Shown piece by piece: positions 11,601-24,243 of a stretch of 55,863 bases of DNA. Below the pieces are notes generated by a model that was not told the origin of the DNA, made no database searches, and saw only the letters and a list, made by a program, of their open reading frames with translations. The stretch comes from Spirogloea muscicola. Lineage: Eukaryota > Streptophyta > Zygnematophyceae > Spirogloeales > Spirogloeaceae. The first letter of the stretch is position 1, and each line of letters begins with the position of its first letter. A program made the position numbers and the translations under genes. The DNA lies in the NCBI GenBank assembly GCA_009602725.1, contig WELB01000184.1, positions 193,960 through 249,822 on the forward strand, in the 5' to 3' direction.

Positions 11601-14600
11601 GTCTCTGTACTGACCACTGTTGCACTGTCGTAGTCATCGATTTGGGTACCTGACTGCTGTCAGGAGAAGCGACAGAGAGGCTGACGGGCATGGGCAGCTT
11701 AGACAGCGCCTGCAGTGCTTGCAAGCTGGCCTTCTGCATGCTCTGCATCAGACGATCCACAACAAACAGCCATGTCACATGCATATGAGGTGCTTGCAGG
11801 CTTTGATCTTCTTCTAGCAAGTATAACAACCATTGATGGCAGCTTATTCAATTGTGTGTGCTGTCAGGTTGTCCACTATGACCATAAGTCTGTTGAACAT
11901 GCACTATCCAACTGACAATAACCTGCTTCTATATGTGTGGACGAACCTGGTTGTGCTCACACTTGAGCAGGGACGCGACGGGCCCAACCACTGCACCCTT
12001 GTGCAGCATCTCTGCCAAGGAGGCATGCGCCTGTTTTGCAATCACACAAACTCATGTGAGTTGAATCTGACAACAAGCTCCGAGGCTTCACTGGGAGGAG
12101 ATGCAATGACAAGAAGAACTGGCGTGAAAGTGCAACTAAATTTCTGGAGGGCAATTTCTGAATGGCATTGGTGCCACTTGCAGACTGGGCAGGGGCTGTG
12201 CAGCTTACTGTAGCTGGCCTGCTAGTGCAGACTGCCTCGATGAGATCATGCAGGAGGGCTAGCGAGCAGAGTAGCGCCTCCTCAAAGGCATCACTCTCCT
12301 TCCTCCCAATTGCCGGGTCCGACTGGAACTTCTACACCACCACAAGAAGCTTGTCAACGCTCGTACCAAAACTGCTCGCTTAACAACCATTCAGTAAGCT
12401 TGCTCCAGTACTGTTGGGGCTTGATGACTCTACATTGGAATCAGGAAGAAGTAACACCTCTGCAAGTACTACTAGGAACTGCTTCTACGCACTATATATC
12501 TTGGCACAGCTCTTCATACAAAGACAGGCTATTGGGTGAAAGATGGAGCTTCTACTATGAGCAACTGCGACTTGTAGTAGCCAAACATCTACCAGGCCTG
12601 CTGCATAGCGTTGTGTTGTCCATGAAGATGGCAAATATTTGACCATGAGGATGGGCATTGGAACTTCGGATGCCTACCCGCAGAGCTGAGAAGTCGACCA
12701 CAAGGAGGCGGAAAAGGGCTCCTTGAAGTCCAAAGTCTGTCAGTAGCATCTTCAAGACCGGTGAGCAGATCAGGTCATCTCTTTGGTCGGGCGCTTGTTG
12801 CCTGGCAGTCCAGCTGACCCGCGAAAGTGCGGCCATAATTGCTCTTATTGCCTGCAGATGTACATTGCACAAATCCATCAGTCCATGATACCTGCCAGTG
12901 CGTGCAAGCCTCGTTAGTGCACTTCTACTGATCCACGTGTGCTTTTCATCTGTAGTGGACTCCACGGCTTGTAAGGACGAGATGCAGCATCTAGGTGAAT
13001 AGTAAGAAGAGTGCTATGAGTGCACTAAGTTGTAGCTAGTGCAACAGATGCAATAAGCAACAAATGCATGTATTGCTGGAAGCCGAAGCAGACTGGTAGG
13101 TACCTTAGTGACGACCTGCCAACGCTGCACCCGGTCGTTGTATCGCCACGTTGCAGCATGCTCCAGAACATGGAGCGCAAGCTGGCGAAGCAGGCTGACT
13201 ACCCACTCTGAGGTTGATCCCTTCTCAACCAGAACTTGCAACAACGCAAGAACTGTGGGCGATGGACTGTTAATTACACGTTGACGAGAACCAAGTAACC
13301 GAGGTGGGTTGCTAACTGTTCCGCAACTTTACAAATGGCATCGACTGCAAAGAGCGATACATTGTGAAGTAATTCCAAATCTCGGATCACCTGAGAGCGT
13401 GAGATCATACTCTCCAGTAGCCTGCTCGTCTCTGAGCAGCTGCTGAAGCATTGCCCCCCCAGCACTGCACCAATGTGTGCATAAGATGACGACAATGAGA
13501 TATGCAGTGGGTGTGACACTGTGGCTCCACCTTGCAACACGTAGTTTTCTTAGTACAAAGTGACAAACGAAGGAGCTTGTAGGCCAACCCCGTCAAGAAC
13601 TCATGCAATTGTTGGGGGGTTTTGAAAAGTTAGACATTGATTGGTAAATATTGGTGTTGTTACTGCACAACAAGCTTGGACATAGTCTGCCAACCCCTTG
13701 ATCTAGTAGTAAGCTACTTGAGAGTCAAGTAAGTAATCAGTCTAAACTAGGCCCAATTGAGAGCAGCATATTGCGAAAGTTGCTCACCCAGCAGCATCAT
13801 GCTCCGACAGTGGGCTGCTCTGCAACTCCTTCAAGACCAATCCAGGGCAACTGTGGCAAAGGCACATATTTCATTGAGCACCAGGCCTCAGCTCAATGCA
13901 GAGAAGGATGCAAATACAGCGGAATAGAGCTCAATATTCACATAGGAGGTGTGATTACATCAGCATATCATAAGACTCAAAGTAGGCATCCCTACCAGTG
14001 TGCGATGTGGGCGAGATTCGCAGTCACCAATGCCATTGTAGCAGCATCAGGCTGGCTTCTTGACAGCTGCCTCATTAACATCCCTAGGAAGGGGATGAGC
14101 TCCACTCTGCACATGGTCACATAATGTGCTATAAATCGGTAGTCAGGACACAACATTGGTACCTCTCCCGTAAGTACACCAGGTAAGTCAATTAATCACA
14201 AGCTGGCAAGATACATCCTGTGGTTTGGATGATGCTGAAAGCTGTTCCAGCAACACGACCATACTTATGTTGACAGGCTGACAGCAAGGTTGGAACTGCA
14301 ACCTAGTTACATATTGTACCTGGCAGTGGGCTGCATTCGTCCATCAGATCGCTCAGCAGCAACGCTTGGGTCCTGATCCACGGCCAGCAAGACTTGTACA
14401 AGCTTCTGCAAGTCAAGCGGAGTTGAACTGTGAAGACCTGGTCATATATCTATATTGTGCTTTGCCTTTCTTCAGGTGTTTACGTCACAGCAAAATGATT
14501 GTCTTAGTCAACCTTTCATAATCATGGCTCCTTCATGGAGGTCGTGTGACCTCAAGCTTACCTTGTTGGAAGTGAGAACGCGATCAATGAGCAGCAGCAG

Positions 14601-17600
14601 GAGCCGCATCTCTCTCCTCTGACTCTTGATTGCACTCCCGAGATGTGAAGCCACCGTCACACATCGCAGCATCAGGACCACGATGCAGACATGCTGAGCC
14701 TGCAGATGCGGGCCACGACCCAGGGCGAGATGCTGGATGCTTGCTCAGGGTGGACCCAAAGCATGATGAGCAGCATGATGGCAGCTTAATTCAGCAGTGT
14801 AAGTAACGGTAAGTTAAGGGGATGCCTTGTTTCACTCGCCCAGATAAGAATGTGTGCATGAGATTAACAAAATGTCAGCACAATCCAATGCTGTAGTGAA
14901 GCTGGAGACTTGGTAGGAAAAGTAAGGCGACCACGTTGTTCTCTTTTCTCGAAGACTGACCTCCCAGCGAACTAGTGCCTCGCTGCTGTCCAGAAACTTG
15001 ACAATCTGGCCTCTGGTGCCGGCTGGGGCACGAAGTATGGGAGCCAGAGGGACGGGGACGCCGTTGCCAGCAGCCTCCACTTCGCCGCCCACCTCCTCGA
15101 GTGACTGCGCCGTCTCCGCTGACAGCTGGTAGGGCATGGCCACGTGCACAAGCCGAAGGACATAGGCGCACCTGAGCAGCAACGAGCCCAATGATAAATC
15201 ACTGTTAGGGGTCTGCAGCACAGCTCATAGCAAGGTCGTCTGCAGTGGATTTTACAAGGCCCAACGGCCTTGTAACAGCATCTTACAATGTATGCTGTCG
15301 TCCTAATGCTAGGTGGTAAGAAGAATTGCTTCAGTGTTCTGATGTGTATGCTTGGGATGCAGTCTAGTTGTGAATTGATGATCAAAGTGTAAGCAAAAAC
15401 CACAACGTATGATATATCAGGAACTGAACAGTAGTCCTCAGCAGGAGCGCCTGGCAGGATGACTCTGCCTAGATGCAAAAAGTCCTATCTTCAGACAGCG
15501 GTGACCTACTCCGAAGGATTTCTTACACGCATTCTGCAGGCCAAAGTCCCTCAGACAGTGATGATAGGAAGCGCAGGAGGAGGTCCGCATTGTCAGGAAA
15601 CGAGTCGAGAAGCGGCGAGAGGAGCGCTCGAATTGGTGCATCCAGCAGCTTGCGGCTGTCCCAGAAGTCGCAGCACAAGTCGGCCTGCTTGATCCAGCAA
15701 GATCAAGTGTTCAGCAATACCATATAAGAAATTAAGGTGCGCATGTCTCAGGAGAGAGCTGCTCAATGACGTTGTACCTTCAAAAAAGCTAATTATGCAC
15801 AGATACAACCATGCCACTCTGACACATTGATCCCAGTGACAAGCTTCCGCAATCAAACTCTTCTTGAGCTTATAGGATTCATGACACATAAGTAACAACA
15901 ACAGACCGCCTGACCTCGCCAGTATAGATTTCACTGAGGATGTCGATGACCACTCGAATGTCGTCCAGGTTGACCTGGGGCGTAGGGGGTTGAAATTAGC
16001 GGTGATGAAGCTGCACTACGAGGCATAATAACAAACTACCTGTATGCCTTGTAATTAAGCATCAGGTCTGAATGTCTTCCCATGCAGCCCTTCAGGAGCT
16101 GCAAGTTTGAAGGACCAACAAGTGATGTACCTGGTTTTTCACCTCAAAGCTTGCGAGAAAGGCAGCTATGAGCAACTTCAAGATCCTCTTGTACTCCCCG
16201 CTGTCCAACTGCGTCAGTAGTTGCAGAGATGCGCATAAGTAGTTGCTTGTGCAATGAACTTGCCACTGGTGGCGAGATTGTCTAGTGTAGCAGCTGTCTG
16301 TAGAGCCTACAACTATTAGAAGAGCCTACAACAGGTCGTCCGTGTGCTACACTCTGGAGCTCCCAAACATCCATAATCCCACTTACTTCAATACTATGTT
16401 TCAGATCCTGGACCATGAACTTAAGCACTGAAGCCTTTGCCCTTCAACAAAGAAGTCAGACTTGAACCGTAATCCTAGGCTCCTGGACCCTGACGCTAGG
16501 CTGCTAACCCTTGTGAGACCAGTGCTCGACCTCGGGGTTCTGGCAGGTTGTGCTCTGCAGGAGGCCAAGGATGTAGGCAAAAGCGCGTCCCTGATGAGCC
16601 CTCCACATGGTCTCGGCGGGATCTGCGAGCTGCCAAAGATGGCGTCAGCATCTGAGGCCAAAAGCCAGTATTAATCAAAGGTAAGTAGCTGGCAACCCGC
16701 TTTTGCACCGGGAGATAATGACGTACAAGCGTCAGCTAGGATGCATGCATGAAGAGAGACTATGGCTGGCATTACTCTTGGACTTGGTTAGACTAGACTA
16801 AAAGGAGATGGTTAGACTGTGGAGGCAAGAGAGTTCGGGGCTGACCTGGAGGGGGCTGCTGGAAGCGTGCGGAGGCAGCGCAGCGAGGAGCGAGGAGAAG
16901 GATGCCCAGGCCAGCAGCAGCGGTGCAGTCTCTGGGTGCTGGCGCGGGTCTGACTCGACGATGGCTGCACCCAGCTGGTTCACGTCCTCAATACCCAGAT
17001 GATGGGCTCCCTGGCTGCAATCGGAGGAAGAATTCCAGGTGTCCTTCATAAGAAGTGCTTGTCGAAAGCTAGAGGCACATAGGTAGAGCATATGATTGCA
17101 TAATCCCAACAAGACAAGAGGCTCCCGTTAAGCCGGTTTGTATAGGTTTGACCTTCCTGTCTCTGTAATATTTGAACCTCGCAACGTGCATCATATTAAG
17201 GTGATGATGGTCAGAGGGCAATGGACTTCATACGTGAAGGCCGGTGTTCCAGCCTGGAGCATGGCAAGGAGGCCCTCAAGGTGCAGCCCATCCAGCAGCA
17301 ATAACATGGCCAGGTGGCGTGCCCGCTGGCGGTCGCCAGTGTCAACGGCCGGCAGGAAAAGGTGTCTCTGCACCGTCCCACATCAAGAACGAGGCTGACA
17401 AATAGCATGCCGCGTGCTTTGCGAAGCTGAGGGTACTGCAAGCGGCAGCAACGCTAGACCTCCCAGCAGACTGCTAAGTAATGTACAAGTTAGTCCTAGC
17501 AGTATGTGTAAGCTCAAACCTGGAAAGCTTGGAGGAGGTCCAAGAACGCGGCAGCCGTGAGCTTGTCGGCGCTGGGGGGCACAACGTGGAGCGTCAGGAG

Positions 17601-19713
17601 CAGGTCCAGGAGGAGCACAAGCTCTGCATCCCATTGCTGCTGCCACGCCTCCGCCTCACCATGCGCCTGGCCAAAGATCAGATAACGCAAAACTTCCAAC
17701 TTAGGGTGCAAGTCCAGGCTTCTTATGCACTGTAAAGGAGGTGAGCAATTACTATCATGGTGCCACCTGCAGCAGGGCCACTCCAGCTTTTGAAAGCTCG
17801 GAGGCCGTGTAAACCGAGGGTAGATTTGATCTTTTCCGCAAAACCAGAGAGGTGGTATGATGTTGATCCTTAGCACGACTGAGCATGTCGACCTGCACAT
17901 GGTATCTCTAAAACTAACTTCTGAATCTTAGATCTATCTTGCTTTCTGGGATATTACAAGGCCCGCAGCAAAAGCCGCAAGATGGACACCGGGACTCGCA
18001 CCAGGTGCTTCGGTTCTTTGCCAGTGAGCTGGCGTACAACCAGATTGACGAGGTTGCCGGCCAGGACCTGCTGCACAAGCTCAGCCGCTTCTTGGACCAC
18101 CTTTGCGAGCACATCATCTCCTCCGAAGTAGCCATCACCGTCTGCCTCCACCAACATCCTCTGTTACCGTCAGCATTGTGGGCGCCGCCCAGAGCGTTGA
18201 CGCCTGAGCATGCCTGCCTCGTCAAATATGGGTCTGGCTTTCAAAGCTTTGTACGGACTGGCAAAATTCAAAGCCGTGAAGATTGCGCCTGCAACCCCTG
18301 TGGTCGGCCAGCGCAGTGGCAGACGACATACCTGGCCGGAGCATCATTAGAAGTCGGACGCACTTGAGGAGGCACTGGCGCTCTTCAAAGTAAAGGCTGA
18401 TGGCCTGGATCAGGAAGCAGAGGTTAGGAGTTTTGATGAGTGCAATGCAACCAAGGGTCTGTTAACAAGCTGCAGGCAAGGATGGGGAGAAAGATCATGG
18501 TGGCTAGGAACCTACAAGTTCAGACCTTTCACTCAGCAGTAACTGCTGCTTGCAAGGAAGGCTGCAGAGCAGGCATGCTACAATTCGACAATCATGTCAC
18601 CAGAGTCTCTCAGGGGTTTTGAATTTACAATAAGAAGTGTTTGTGATGTTAGCCACCTTCTGCAGGACAGCGGTGTCATCATCAACGCCAGCTCGGCCAG
18701 CAGGGGCGGCGGCGCGGGAAACAAGCAGGTAGGCTTGCACCTCGTCCAAGAGCTGCACAACATCAGTGAATGCCCACTTTAGCATTGTGGCCAAATGTAA
18801 CTAATACGCATATTGAGGGAAACCTTGAGACTACAATGATGCCTGACATGAGGTCTGGCGACCTGCGTCCATGATGGACAAACTTTTGACGGAGAAGAGG
18901 ATCAGAGGTCTTACAGCGTACTTCAAAGTTTCGGGCTAAAGCATGCAATACAGGCAAAGCTAATGAGGCGGGTCTGCAGGGCTCAGTCCAGGCTCATGCC
19001 GAGGTTCAAAGTTGGCCGATACTAACGGGCCAATACTGACCAGGAAATTGCTGGCCCTTAGCGCGGAGGCGCGAAGTGCGGGCTCAACCTTGAGCTCCCG
19101 ACTGCCTAGCTGCACAGACGTGCCCTCAAGCGCTGCTCGGGAGCTGCTGCTGGGCGACAGGAAGCCATCGAGCGTGGCCAAGAGCCAGTGGCGGTGCTCG
19201 CCCAGGCTCTCAGCCTGCCGCATGGGATTGCCGGCGCCAGGAGGATGCAGGTCGTCAGTTAACACAAGTATTAGCTCTTGACTTACACCTGGCCTTAAAT
19301 CCTAGACCTTCAACAGAACCCTAGCTCGTATACGTTGATCAGCTTGACGCATTCATGGACATCAAAAACAGTGTCCAATCTGCATGACTATGGGATTGAG
19401 GTGGGGTCCATGGGCTGGCGGCAACAGTGCAAGCAATGGTGGACTGGGTGCAGCCTACCAGCTCGGATGCTCGCCTCCTTAGCAGCACCTCTCGGGCCTG
19501 CTGGAGCGCCGCCGGCTTCTGGGCGCCTTCGCGGCGTGCGTTGTCCTCTGCTGCTGCGCAGAGGCCGTCCAGCGAAGCTAGAAGACCGCCGAAGGGGTCC
19601 CACCACAGCTTGGCGTCCACCGCCGCCCGGCTGCAGCTGGTGGCCAGAGCGAGGGCAGAGGCAGCCCCGGCTGCCGGGGCGCCTGCCTCTGCAGCTGTGG
19701 CGGCCGCCGCCAT
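8604..19713 (-). CDS. NUP188: NUP188 nucleoporin, N-terminal and central part (about 25 exons, no 3' end)
   Basis: N-terminus and helical core of the same nucleoporin as 33-3178. The start is the ATG at 19713; exon 1 carries DAKLWWDPFGGLLASL, near the DxSLWWDPF opening of plant NUP188. Exons read leftward (approximate): 19713-19459, 19219-19045, 18760-18650 (LDEVQAYLLVSR), 18425-18340 (FEERQCLLKCVRLL), 18160-17955, 17735-17522, 17375-17242 (LLLLDGLHLEGLLAML), 17015-16847, 16655-16530, 16205-16140 (YKRILKLLIAAFLASFEV), 15975-15912, 15690-15545 (CCDFWDSRKLLDAPIRALL), 15175-14960, 14700-14575, 14400-14330, 13245-13100 (HVLEHAATWRYND), 12880-12690, 12335-12225, 11760-11640, 11520-11390, 11250-11090, 10825-10600, 10380-10130, 9940-9805, 9530-9470, 9115-8890 (NDLYQHLAGEVEDGR), 8790-8604 (ALGMEWWPNS). 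The sequence stops exactly where the fragment at 33 begins. No stop codon or C-terminus follows on this strand. Confidence 0.85.
10940..10998. repeat. Fragment of the dispersed repeat in a NUP188 intron
   Basis: The words ggctggctttcacagccgcc and tatcagcagccgct match the repeat at 42018-42065, and in reverse complement the one near 20125-20160. This is a short remnant of that family inside an intron. Confidence 0.6.
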
Positions 19714-20109
19714 AGTGGCTCACAGGTACGCCGCCCGCAAAGCTGCTGCGTGTGCCGCGACCTGGCGCATGTGAGCTATCAGCTGCGGGGACAGCAGGGA
19801 GCCTGGGATGCCATACTTGCAAGAAGAACCGCATTGCGCAGAGCGACGAGGTCGTGCGCGCATGCCTGCTTGTCTGGGGATCCTCATAAGCTGCGCTCAC
19901 TGTGCCGCGACGTCGTTGTCCCGACGACTCAGGAAGCGTGCAGCAATGGCTGCCAGGAGCTCCCGAGAACCCCAGTGAAGGCACTGCGCTGGTTTATCGC
20001 CGTCATCGCCGCTCGTGGCGTAAGTGGCATGCAGGCTTGGCGGCGCTCAGTGGGAGCTCAGCCACTGCCGCATCGATTGCGCCAAGCGTGTCGAATTGGT
20101 ACAAGGACT

Positions 20110-20345
20110 TAGAGAAGAGCGAGGCTGCTGATGTTAAGAGCGGCTGTGAAAGCCAGCCAGATGCATACAGGTATTCATGACGGAGCCACAGGCTAGGCAC
20201 CAAAAAGAAGAAAGGGCTCGCCCATTGAGGATAGGGGCTGGACAAGCCAGCCCAAAAAAGAATGAACAAAGAACGAGAAGCGCTCTTAGTACCCCAGTGT
20301 CAGCAGTAGGAAGTCAGCTGAGGGGAGAAAGAGCAACCCCCGATG
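20110..20345 (+). repeat. Composite dispersed repeat with a nested cassette
   Basis: The outer parts (20110-20205 and 20284-20345) match, in reverse complement, 41880-42085. Landmarks are gcggctgtgaaagccagcca, gatgcatacaggt, catgacggagcc and cagcagtaggaagtcag. Between them 20206-20283 is a copy of the gctcgcccattgag cassette that is absent from the 41.9-kb copy. That indicates a nested insertion. Confidence 0.8.
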
Positions 20346-20910
20346 AGCCGAGGGAACTAAGACTGATCATTTGCAGCGGGCACGTCCTGATAGAACTAGG
20401 TCAACTGATCTGGCTAATCGACAAACATAACCATCAGTCGTAGGGGGGCTGGTTGCGCACACACAGGTGGCGGGGCGTTGGCTAAAGCGCAACTTGCGAG
20501 GATGTTGAGGCTGTGTTAAAGTCCCGATATGTGAGGGCCGCTGCGATGGTGAGGACAATTGCATGCGAATGAGTCTCACATGCATGTGATCTGAGCTTTG
20601 TAAGATGCAAGAGGACACTGTTTATAGCTATGAATATCAGTAGGTCACAAGCCCACCTCTGTGATAAATCTCACCGTCTTATCTTGCCAAAACACCCGAC
20701 CCCAGCAAAGTAGCATGGCAAGCTGGAACGTTGAAGTCACCGTAAGTTGCTGATAGAAACTACAATATTTCAATGATGTGTTACACAAGAGTACAAGTCT
20801 GTACTCAGCAGGGGCAGCTAGTCTGCTAGTCCCCTGTCAAGACTTCCGGCAGTGCCAGGAACTTTCGTGTGGATTAATTAAACTTGTAGATAAAAGTAAG
20901 ATTGGCCAAG
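20346..20910. other. No gene recognised
   Basis: Sequence upstream of the NUP188 start on the minus strand, beyond the repeat. No coding exon is supported. Confidence 0.4.
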
Positions 20911-20914
20911 TACG

Positions 20915-20990
20915 AAGAAGCGCGGCCAGATTGACTGGTGGCTAGGAGAGGCCAGCCCAAACGAATAGACAAGGTCTGAGACAAGTACAA
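20915..20990. repeat. Dispersed repeat fragment (GAGAGGCCAGCCCAAA family)
   Basis: The words gcgcggccagattgactggt, ggctaggagaggccagccca and gacaaggtctga are nearly identical to 48550-48615. Weaker relatives occur at 3940, 4200, 4690 and 4810. Confidence 0.75.
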
Positions 20991-21239
20991 AGGCAAGCAC
21001 ACTCTGGACTACCCCGGCCCTTGTACTGCCGTAATTGTTGGCTTGCCTGCACAGCTCGAGCTTTATAGTGGTCAGAATCCAGGCCGCAGGAGGATGTGTA
21101 GCAATGCTCAGATTGCGCACTTGAACAGGACAATATTGAGCCAGCGCTACTTACACGCTTCTACGCTATGCCTTGTGTACGGCTTCTGTGATGCAGTCGA
21201 GTTGGAGACAACTTCAAGCTCCCAAGAGAAACCCTGCAA

Positions 21240-21885
21240 GTGCAAGGGAAATGCTTGTGCATCTGCGCAAAGATGTACCCTCAACTGGTCCATGTACTGC
21301 GCCTGCACGGGTTTCGCTATCATGTGCTATGCTGGTACCCAGTGCCGAAGCAGTTGTCTTGGGTACATCACGGCAGGCTCCCTGTTTATCTTCTTCAGGT
21401 GATTGTCTTGTACGGGATTACCTTGGCGCTTCCAAGGCAACCTATGCATGGATGTGTACAGTCTCAAGGCACATGTGATGCTTCCATTCACCCAGGTAAC
21501 GGTCACTTCTCGCACTATAGTATTTCTGCTTACTTGCTGCTGCCACGGGTTTGGGCGTTGGATGACACCCAAGGTGCTGCTTGTCCCTCTGGTATCACTT
21601 GCGAGGTTCTATGCGAGGTTCTTTGCCTATCTCAGAGTTCAGGAGTCTCTAGAGTACTGCAACCCCTTGCTGGCAGCAATGCTTGAGCACATGGCCTCAC
21701 ACCCGCCAGCCTCAGTCAGCTTCCATCTCGCTGCTGCCTGTGGTTTCACTGTACATGACGTTCGCGCCTTTGTCCAGCCATCGCCACCTATGTGGAGCTT
21801 CTTCTTTTTGTCCATCAAAGGCTGCCATCCACTCTGGGTGCGGGCAGAGACCTTGCATAGTCTCTATCTGCGTAGTCAGATGTAG
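21240..21885 (+). CDS. Uncharacterised candidate exons
   Basis: I do not recognise this. Two plus-strand stretches look coding. One is around 21270-21395, containing MYPQLVHVLRLHGFRYHV. The other is around 21500-21885, containing PKVLLVPLVSLARFYARFFA and HPPASVSFHLAAACGF, with a helical, leucine-rich composition and a stop at 21883-21885. A possible intron separates them (cttcag|gtgatt near 21398). No catalytic motif is visible. It precedes F-box copy A, which is convergent with it. It may be an exon pair of a helical-repeat protein or a pseudogene; the absence of a clear start keeps confidence low. Confidence 0.35.
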
Positions 21886-22215
21886 CTTTGTCGCCGTGGA
21901 AGTCGAGAAACTGCGGCAGTTGAACTATGCCAAGAGGTGCAACAGCAAGAGCAGCCAGATTGAATGATCCAACACAAACTATTCTGTACTGTAGGCTCAG
22001 CCTAAGTCAGCAACATTTGCCATTGTCCGTCATGACATTCTCTCTGTACAATGTGGACTTCCAAATTCTGCCCAAGTTGCTACTCAGAAGATTGTTCTAC
22101 ATGCGCACTGTATTACATCCATCATATAGGCCTCCATGTGCTGAATGACTGTACAAAAGTATGCTTGTGATGAGAACGGCTGACATGCTTAGGCATCAAA
22201 TCCAAAACCATGGTA

Positions 22216-24106
22216 CTATGCTGGCCTGTAGGTTGATCGATGAAACCTGTACTTGCAGTCAGCAGATACTCCTACATCTGGTTCCCAATTGCCAGCTAAA
22301 ACTTCTGCATGCACCTTCTCAACTTCACTGCCTCCACATAGAAATGGACGGTCTATCATGCCCTCCAGGATTGTTGAAGCAAAAGAATCCTTGTCCTGCA
22401 CTCTAATAAGCTTCAGTCTAGGGCAAGAAGAGAGAAAGCCATGAATGGCTTCCGCGTCGATATCTTCGCAACAAGATAGTCGCAATTCTTGCAAATGTGG
22501 GCTCGCCTTTGCCATTCCCAATGTAATGGAGTCATCCTCTAGCACGCTTTGGCAGGTGAGAATACTCAAGGCTTGGAGTGGACGACGTGTCTGTAAAGGC
22601 CAGAACCCAAATTCCAGCTCTGAAGCCTTCTTCTTCTCTGCCTGTGATACTAGAGGTGAACACGAGGTGTGCAAGGATGTCAAATTCGGGCACCATGAAC
22701 CCAAGTCCCAGAAATGACGCACTTGTCCAGTGAGGTGATGACATTCGAGGGAGCAGAGGGAAAGCTTGGCGGGTAGCTCCCCCATGCCAACGACTAGCTT
22801 GCAACCCTGTAGTCTCAATGTCTTCAAAGCAGGACAACTGGCGAGGAGATTCCGAAAGGATGCTCCATTGATGTGAAATTTTCTTAATGTCAACGTCGCA
22901 AGCGGCAATATACTGGGACACTCTTCAGAAGGTCGGGCCTGATCACAACCTCCCATGTAGCTTCCAACCAGAGCTCATGTAGCCGTGGGCATGATGATGC
23001 CAAAGTTGCCATGGTGGTGATGGCACCCTCTCCACGATTGGAGGGTATCCTCAGATGCAACATCTCCAAGTGCGATAAGTGGAGGCTGCCGTTCTCCAGC
23101 CAGGAGCTTCGCTGAGCTTCACTGAGCTCACACCGCAGTCTCCTCAACTCATGGCAACCCCTGCCGATCGCATGGACTGATTCTACAGAAATTTTGTGGC
23201 AAGCACTTATACTGACATCCTGCAGTAGTGAGCACCCGGTAGCCAGTTGCTGGATGCCAGAGTCTGTAATGAACCAGTAACCGAACACGTGAAGAGTACG
23301 AAGCTTCGGCAATAGTCTGGCAAGTGACTGCAAGCCTCTGTTAGTAAATTTAACCGTGGTACTCTGAGCGCAGCTTAGCCTGAGCTCTGTGAGGCGCTGG
23401 CAACAAGTAGCAAGCGCTTTGATGTCCGAATCTGCACAAACAGAGCAATGAAACCAATGCTCACCCTATTTGAGGCCAAATTGGCTACTGCAACGTTGTG
23501 TCGTGAGATGCTAACCAGCGGCAAACATGTAGCAAGAGGGGGAGGACATGATACCAGCAGCGTATGAGTGGATGAGCGAGAGGCTCTCCAGAGCCTTGAA
23601 TCTTGATGTTGAAGGGCGGAACTTGGGGAAAGTACTCGAACAGAGTCAGCGATCGTAGCACGTTGCCAAGCGTCCGGAGTGCCCGGAAGGCTAGCCACAG
23701 CTTGTTGTCCACCGTGTAATTTACGTCAGTCACCAGGATGACTCGCAAGTCCGTAAGCGCCGAGATGGCCGTCAGAAGGGAAAGGTCGTCGTGCGGAACG
23801 TGGAGGAACCTGAGGCTGAGGCGCGTCAGGGCCGGGAAGGCGGCGGCCAGCGCCGGGCCGAGCGGCTGCGCAGGCTCGCCCTGGCCGACAACGCGTCCAG
23901 CTCGCTCTTGCAGGGAGACCACTGTGACCGCAACTTTGGCCAGCCGGCGCCAGCGGCGGCAGACGGCCACAATGGCGGCCCAAGCCGCGGGGCCGTCTGA
24001 GCATGCGGCGCTCGGATCGTAGCATCCCGTAGCGGCGCGGGTCAGCACCGCTGTCAGGCACGGGTCCGGCAGGTCGTCAATGGTGGCCTCCATCGTGCCA
24101 GCCGCT

Positions 24107-24144
<38 letters not shown>

Positions 24145-24171
24145 GGAGAGTGCCAGAGCAACTGTGATCAT
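22216..24171 (-). pseudogene. F-box/LRR gene copy A (one frameshift)
   Basis: F-box proteins bring substrates to SCF ubiquitin ligases; LRRs bind the substrate. The start is the ATG at 24171 (MITVALALSP), followed by a 15-residue Ala run and the F-box-like segment EATIDDLPDPCLTAVLTRAA, then WAAIVAVCRRWRRLAK. LRRs follow in a second large exon from about 23415 down to 22216, of AMN1/Cys-containing type (GIQQLATGCSLLQDVSI). Relative to copy C the frame shifts near 22910-22940: the upstream frame ends LLKSVPVYCRLRR and the downstream frame resumes with LATLTLRKFHINGASFRNLL. This is either a real lesion or a base-call error. The likely intron ends at the conserved tttgtgcag|ATTCGGACATC acceptor. 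Confidence 0.75.
24060..24145 (-). repeat. GCC triplet run encoding polyalanine (copy A)
   Basis: About 13 consecutive GCC units after the first residues of copy A encode polyalanine. Equivalent runs occur in copy B (27685-27735) and copy C (around 31870-31920, broken by n). Length differs between paralogues, as expected for an unstable triplet tract. Confidence 0.85.
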
Positions 24172-24243
24172 GCAAGCTCGAGGGGAGGAGTCAGCTTAAC
24201 GGCAAGTTGGCGCAGACTCAACTGCAAACGGGAGCTGTCAGGA

